A DNA stretch of 64,000 bases. Source: Arion vulgaris. Its lineage: Eukaryota > Mollusca > Gastropoda > Stylommatophora > Arionidae. The first letter of the stretch is position 1. The number at the start of each line of letters is the position of its first letter. Below are positions 62,201-64,000 of this stretch, in pieces. The stretch lies in contig CM036767.1 in assembly GCA_020796225.1 (NCBI GenBank), positions 14,536,927 through 14,600,926 of the forward strand, in the 5' to 3' direction. The notes beneath the pieces were generated by a model. It worked only from the letters and a program-made list of their open reading frames with translations, had not been told where the DNA came from and did no database searches. Both the position numbers and the translations under genes were made by a program.

Positions 62201-63935
62201 CTAACGAACTCCAATATGGATGCAATAAAGCAAATCAAATCATAGGATAAAAGTGACGCCAAATTTAAAATGCAAACATGTCACCATGAACACTTTAGAC
62301 ATTGTTAAACAATATTTCCCTCATCATCATACTATTGGTGTCAAACCTGGACGCTGACATCAATCGATAGAAGAAAACTAGTAATGATAGAGATGAAGTG
62401 TCTACGCAGAATGCTGGGAGTATCAAGAAGAGACCGGTTTAGCAATGGAGACAACAGAAAAAAAGGAGGATGCAACATCAGTACTCAACTTCATCAAGAA
62501 GCAATAAATTAAATGGTTTGGCCACATAAGCAGATTACCAACATCCTCAACGAGCAATGTTACTCTGATACAGTGGATACAAAACAAGAGGCGGTATTTT
62601 CTTGATCACCGGCACAAGATGGGTAATGTGGAGAATATCAAGACTTAGTTTTAAATCTATGACCTCTGAAGTTGGAGATGGCGGAGGCCTCTGATAATAA
62701 GGAAAGCAACATCGCGCAAAGTACAATACCACAATACCAGATGTCCTGACTCACCTGACTTCATAGCGTGTGAATGAAAAAGAAGAAATCTATATGAAAA
62801 TGTAAACTATAAAGAACTGCTCTGTGAACTTCCTATTATAAAAACCACTAACCCTCAATGTATCTGTTGCCAATATGCTCATTATTTTGAGCAAGGGCAT
62901 GTGTGACATCCTCTTCTGAAGCTAGCTCCCACTGAGTCGCCTCACCACTAGGTCGTCCTTCTCTTGAATAAGTAAAATGGACTCCATTTGCACCATCAGG
63001 GATTTTGCATTCTAGAAAATAAAAGGTTGTGAAGTCAGTAAAATTGTTGATGAGGCATATCTTCTTTCTTGTTGACTCTAGGATAACCAATTTCTTCTTC
63101 GAACACTCCATATCGACCACTCTTTGTGATGTGTATCTGATCCTAGCCTAAGAGAGATTGTGTGTTATCTCAGTTATCGACCACAAGTAGGCCAGCATAT
63201 GCTATTTCTGCGATGTAATTTATTTACTAGGGTAGCTTCCTGAGCCCCTACCTCAGTCACCTCTTATAACATGCCTTGTAGGTCGCAGTGTTACTATTCT
63301 TTGCTCACCTTAGGCCCGGCAACACAGGTGATTGCATAACATTCAATCAGGATCTATGGCTGGGGAAGCAGGCCCCAACAAATATATTTTTAAGACTGAT
63401 GTCATGGACTGCAAAACATAAAACATGGTACAACATATCCCACTTTTAAGAAATAAACTCTGCAGGAAAAATTAACATATTTTTAATACATTAACAATGT
63501 GTACCTACATTACAGAGTATTGCAAAATCATAAAAATGAATTAACGTATTATCAATTGAATGACAATGAATACTAGAACATACCACCCGAGTGGTTACCG
63601 GAGCCCAAATTTGGGATGTAAAGAATAGAACCACTGTTACCTAACACGCATGTCGAAAGAGGCGACTAAGGAGGTTTGGCTGAAATCGGATGCATGTGTC
63701 CTAAACGTGTAGAAGTCTTATGCGTTTAGGGCCTACCAAACCAATGTGCAACATATACACGTTCTTGGCAAAGATCAAACATATCACAAAGAGTGATTAA
63801 AATTGGTCGTAAAGAACGAACGCAAAGAAGAAGAACTAGAATATACTAACCTCTCAAAAAATATAGAACTTCATCCACTTTTGCTGCCCATGGAAGCCCT
63901 CTAAGTCTTACAACATATCCTTTCCCATCTGACAT
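44118..63935 (-). CDS. HNRNPH: hnRNP F/H-family RNA-binding protein, copy B (intact, nine coding exons)
   Basis: Joining the nine exons listed below gives an open frame of 465 codons including the stop (464 residues), and every junction phase is consistent. Three quasi-RRM domains are seen: qRRM1 (about residues 7-84, VVRLRGLPW and GRPSGEA), qRRM2 (about 111-190, [14 protein letters not shown] and STGEAFVQF) and qRRM3 (about 296-370, VHMRGLPF and [11 protein letters not shown]). Each ends in an RYIE motif. Gly/Tyr/Met-rich linkers lie at about 242-295 and 370-464. Members of this family bind G-tracts in nuclear pre-mRNA and regulate splicing and 3' processing; that role is known for the family and inferred here. 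Length and intron phases suit the family. The start is the first ATG, six bases after a 3' splice site, so a 5' UTR intron is predicted. An AATAAA lies about 90 bases past the stop. Unusual: the RNP1-like strand of qRRM1 is altered (see findings). Confidence 0.93.
44286..44333. repeat. perfect 20-bp hairpin in hnRNP B intron 8
   Basis: AATGATCAATAAATGGTGAT (44286-44305) and its exact reverse complement (44314-44333) around an 8-base loop. Confidence 0.92.
44370..44700 (+). mobile_element. LINE 3'-end fragment in hnRNP B intron 8
   Basis: Reads [17 protein letters not shown] then [12 protein letters not shown] and LRKHGL in shifted frames. Confidence 0.65.
44715..44935. mobile_element. S7 tRNA-derived SINE, head-to-head pair
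   Basis: Forward unit 44783-44935 has GCTAGTTGGCTG (A-box-like) and GGTTTGAATCCCG (B box). 44715-44782 is the matching reverse-oriented part with GGATTCGAACC. Confidence 0.72.
45052..45290 (+). mobile_element. S2 SINE in hnRNP B intron 8
   Basis: Full length, 225 bases downstream of exon 8 in the sense of transcription. Confidence 0.78.
45515..45745 (-). CDS. HNRNPH: hnRNP copy B exon 8
   Basis: 231 bases, phase 1 in and out, residues 359-435 plus one base. It begins [16 protein letters not shown], the end of qRRM3, then becomes a low-complexity Gly/Ser/Tyr/Asn tail with no stop. Acceptor CCACAG, donor CAAG|GTAGTA. The tail is much less conserved against copy A than the qRRM exons are. Confidence 0.92.
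46135..46330 (-). mobile_element. antisense LINE scrap
   Basis: Matches in reverse the 40480-40660 segment (CAGTGGATACAAAGCAAAAG). 45965-46130 carries a sense relative. Confidence 0.6.
46330..46740 (-). mobile_element. LINE RT 3'-end fragment in hnRNP B intron 7
   Basis: Minus strand: [20 protein letters not shown] and [17 protein letters not shown], nearly the same as part of 5184-6835 and much better preserved. Confidence 0.85.
46819..46954 (-). CDS. HNRNPH: hnRNP copy B exon 7
   Basis: 136 bases, phase 0 in and 1 out, residues 314-358 plus one base. It encodes the core of qRRM3: [31 protein letters not shown] and AMKKHKCNM. Acceptor GTCTCAG, donor ATGC|GTAAGT. Confidence 0.94.
47120..47373 (+). 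mobile_element. S2 SINE in hnRNP B intron 6
   Basis: Full length, one of the best preserved copies. Confidence 0.8.
47736..47970 (+). repeat. dispersed repeat R8
   Basis: About 235 bases (GGTTCCAACTTCACTGCAAC and AATTGCTCCGTTCCTGTGCC) recurring in the same orientation at 52155-52402. No coding or TIR feature was recognised. Confidence 0.75.
48090..48340 (-). mobile_element. S1 SINE with 10-bp TSD
   Basis: TGTAGGTTCT (48080-48089) and TGTAGGCTCT (48341-48350) flank it. It ends 117 bases from exon 6. Confidence 0.83.
48458..48672 (-). CDS. HNRNPH: hnRNP copy B exon 6
   Basis: 215 bases, phase 1 in and 0 out, residues 242-313. It encodes a Gly/Tyr-rich stretch (YEGYSYDGG), a Met/Arg/Gly stretch ([12 protein letters not shown]) and the first strand of qRRM3 ([20 protein letters not shown]). 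Acceptor GTCACAG, donor GAT|GTAAGG. Confidence 0.93.
48800..48895 (-). mobile_element. S5 SINE body fragment
   Basis: GGGTACCCAACTGAGGCTGG and GGTGATGTGGTC match the S5 body in reverse. Confidence 0.65.
48923..49165 (+). mobile_element. S1 SINE in hnRNP B intron 5
   Basis: Flanked by GTGCCTG on both sides. Confidence 0.78.
49166..49988. other. hnRNP B intron 5, unassigned
   Basis: No exon is seen. A minus-strand frame at 49150-49360 is basic and could be a LINE ORF scrap. Confidence 0.4.
49989..50233 (-). mobile_element. S2 SINE in hnRNP B intron 5
   Basis: Full length, starting CTTCGAACGCTAAATATTGA. Confidence 0.78.
50398..50634 (-). mobile_element. LINE 3' end (CCHH type), truncated
   Basis: Matches 59780-59995, including the antisense of the '[10 protein letters not shown]' region and the GTTCCGTATAATGTGTTCCA segment. 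Confidence 0.7.
50638..50973 (-). mobile_element. S3 tRNA-derived SINE
   Basis: A-rich tail (poly-T on plus) directly abuts the truncated LINE; B-box complement near 50900. Confidence 0.85.
51255..51445 (-). CDS. HNRNPH: hnRNP copy B exon 5
   Basis: 191 bases, phase 2 in and 1 out, residues 178-241 plus one base. It starts with [13 protein letters not shown], closing qRRM2, and continues into a Gly/Met/Arg-rich linker. Acceptor CTACAG, donor AAAG|GTAATG. Confidence 0.92.
51590..51870 (+). mobile_element. LINE 3'-end fragment in hnRNP B intron 4
   Basis: [24 protein letters not shown] and [24 protein letters not shown] reading, sense to plus, related to 5184-5560. Confidence 0.8.
52155..52402 (+). 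repeat. dispersed repeat R8, second copy
   Basis: Aligns to 47736-47970, with a small extra segment (GAAATGTTTCCTGTATG). It is followed directly by the S3 poly-T. Confidence 0.75.
52418..52756 (-). mobile_element. S3 tRNA-derived SINE
   Basis: 22-base T run then the S3 body; GGTTCGAACC on both strands near 52681. TTAATTAATACT occurs on both sides (before the T run and after 52756), a likely TSD. Confidence 0.88.
52785..53010 (+). mobile_element. LINE scrap in hnRNP B intron 4
   Basis: CAGTACTGAACTTCATCAAG and CAGTGGATACAAAGCGAAAG shared with 40040-40650 and 62480-62590. Confidence 0.65.
53640..54360 (+). mobile_element. LINE 3' end split by S1
   Basis: Pieces 53640-53873 and 54126-54360. 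The second reads [14 protein letters not shown] and [20 protein letters not shown]. Confidence 0.75.
53874..54125 (+). mobile_element. S1 SINE with 15-bp TSD
   Basis: ATGTCCTGGAAAATT (53859-53873) and ATGTCCCGGAAAATT (54126-54140) flank it. Confidence 0.88.
54400..55460 (+). mobile_element. LINE RT and RNase H start, hnRNP B intron 4
   Basis: ALYADDLAV is the RT active site. A 147-codon frame gives [32 protein letters not shown] and [32 protein letters not shown] opens RNase H at about 55350, where an antisense S2 cuts it. The 59760-60530 and 61440-62040 fragments look like the 3' end of the same lineage. Confidence 0.88.
55478..55709 (-). mobile_element. S2 SINE in hnRNP B intron 4
   Basis: Missing part of the tail (GACCACTCTGTGTGATCTGA). 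It abuts the RNase H fragment. Confidence 0.78.
55959..56097 (-). CDS. HNRNPH: hnRNP copy B exon 4
   Basis: 139 bases, in phase 1 and out phase 2, residues 132-177 plus two bases. It encodes [17 protein letters not shown] and [11 protein letters not shown] of qRRM2, ending in KERIGH. Acceptor TTGTAG, donor CACAG|GTGGGG. The polypyrimidine tract lies unusually far upstream, before a G-rich stretch that precedes the AG. Confidence 0.92.
56440..56632 (-). mobile_element. S4 tRNA-derived SINE
   Basis: Minus-strand head CAGCGTGTTCGTAGCGCGTT, with GGGTTCAACTCCGCGGAC carrying the B box. An internal duplicated AGCCGAAGGG segment makes it longer. Confidence 0.82.
56730..57120 (-). mobile_element. S6 tRNA-derived SINE
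   Basis: GATTGGACCAGCATCATTGC at its 3' end. The tRNA-like head is decayed near 57085-57110. Confidence 0.7.
57121..58400. other. hnRNP B intron 3, S6 and S1 remnants
   Basis: 57690-57790 is an S6 head scrap; 58082-58228 is a strongly diverged S1. 57900-58035 repeats a short AGACCCC..AGAGGCACCA..ATATACATGTA phrase about three times. Confidence 0.5.
58401..58890 (-). mobile_element. LINE fragment in hnRNP B intron 3
   Basis: Minus-strand frame [20 protein letters not shown] and [20 protein letters not shown]. Similar antisense words are at 19150-19275. Confidence 0.5.
58891..59462. other. hnRNP B intron 3, AT-rich, nothing identified
   Basis: No repeat family or exon recognised. Confidence 0.5.
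59463..59612 (-). CDS. HNRNPH: hnRNP copy B exon 3
   Basis: 150 bases, phase 1 in and out, residues 82-131. It spans the linker ([11 protein letters not shown]) and the start of qRRM2 ([19 protein letters not shown]). Acceptor CTATCAG, donor GCAG|GTAACA. It is six bases longer than exon 3 of copy A; the difference lies in the variable linker. Confidence 0.93.
59760..60530 (-). mobile_element. LINE RNase H end and Cys/His C-terminus
   Basis: [20 protein letters not shown] is the RNase H end; [17 protein letters not shown] and [18 protein letters not shown] form the C-terminal Cys/His block. Two long frames with one shift, so a fairly young copy. Confidence 0.85.
60545..60975 (-). mobile_element. 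S6 tRNA-derived SINE
   Basis: The reverse strand begins GGGGGTCTCTGTGGCTTAGA; GGTTCGCTCC (60907-60916) is the B box. Full copy of about 430 bases. Confidence 0.8.
61003..61342 (+). mobile_element. S3 tRNA-derived SINE
   Basis: Full length, with CTAGTTTGT before (near 60988) and after (61342-61350) the element as a probable TSD. Confidence 0.87.
61440..62060 (+). mobile_element. decayed LINE C-terminus in hnRNP B intron 2
   Basis: [20 protein letters not shown] parallels [16 protein letters not shown] at 59943-60002. Confidence 0.75.
62061..62852. other. hnRNP B intron 2, LINE scraps
   Basis: 62290-62600 carries CTACGCAGAATGCTGGGAGT and CAGTGGATACAAA, the same LINE type as 39860-40700. 62650-62720 resembles an S3 middle. 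Confidence 0.55.
62853..63011 (-). CDS. HNRNPH: hnRNP copy B exon 2
   Basis: 159 bases, phase 1 in and out, residues 29-81 plus one base. The acceptor is TTTTCTAG and the donor is GAGG|GTTAGT. It holds [20 protein letters not shown] and HIGNRYIE of qRRM1. It is three bases longer than copy A's exon 2 because residues 54-56 are TQW where copy A and human hnRNP H have FV. Confidence 0.93.
63092..63331 (-). mobile_element. S2 SINE in hnRNP B intron 1
   Basis: Full length, same sense as the gene. Confidence 0.8.
63584..63834 (+). mobile_element. S1 SINE 16 bases from the exon 1 donor
   Basis: ACTAGAACATAC (63572-63583) and ACTAGAATATAC (63835-63846) flank it. The second lies just inside intron 1, so the SINE tail begins 16 bases after the exon 1 5' splice site of copy B. 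Confidence 0.87.
63851..63935 (-). CDS. HNRNPH: hnRNP copy B coding exon 1
   Basis: 85 coding bases, residues 1-28 plus one base of codon 29. The start is [16 protein letters not shown], the opening beta strand of qRRM1. The donor reads GAGAG|GTTAGT. Exon 1 of copy A has the same length. An AG six bases upstream of the ATG (exon edge near 63941) implies an untranslated exon further right, outside the window or unrecognised. Confidence 0.93.
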
Positions 63936-64000
63936 GATGACCTAAAGATTAAATTAGCACATTATCAATTGCAGGGTAAAAATGTATTATCATCGTTCCT

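Overview
This is a repeat-dense stretch of an animal nuclear genome, most likely from an invertebrate. It has phase-consistent GT/AG introns, no operons, an AT-rich background, and dozens of SINE copies and decayed LINE fragments. I cannot place the phylum from sequence alone. All recognisable host genes lie on the minus strand.

Three host loci are visible. (1) 3228-8077: the first three coding exons of PCNA, the sliding clamp of DNA replication. Two E2F-like sites lie upstream of its start. (2) 14236-31728: a complete nine-exon set for a heterogeneous nuclear ribonucleoprotein F/H protein (three quasi-RRM domains), here called copy A. Its reading frame is broken in exons 4, 6 and 8. (3) 44118-63935: a second, fully intact nine-exon hnRNP F/H gene of 464 codons, copy B. 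A and B share every intron position and phase, so they are tandem paralogues. A segment that includes exon 3 of copy A (26303-28794) is repeated at 1-3075. That places an orphan hnRNP exon 3 just beyond the last PCNA exon in the window.

Nearly everything else is mobile DNA. I separate seven SINE-like families by sequence, with provisional names. S1 (about 245 bp, GAA-rich tail, about 21 copies) and S2 (about 245 bp, about 20 copies) share a central core and a 3' end. S3 to S7 have tRNA-like heads with recognisable B boxes. Several insertions have clean target-site duplications, and SINEs sit inside other SINEs and LINEs. LINE fragments come from several lineages: some have an RT-end 'RRML' type tail, and others have an RNase H domain and a C-terminal Cys/His region. 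Two DNA-transposon-like elements have clear ends: a TTAA-bounded piggyBac-like element (40711-41421) and a 14-bp-TIR MITE (23602-23861).

The frame breaks in hnRNP copy A and the TGA at PCNA codon 3 almost all look like single-base length changes in short homopolymer runs. This suggests uncorrected sequence error rather than gene death, but only reads or transcripts can settle it. PCNA and the hnRNP genes have no obvious functional link beyond being nuclear housekeeping genes.
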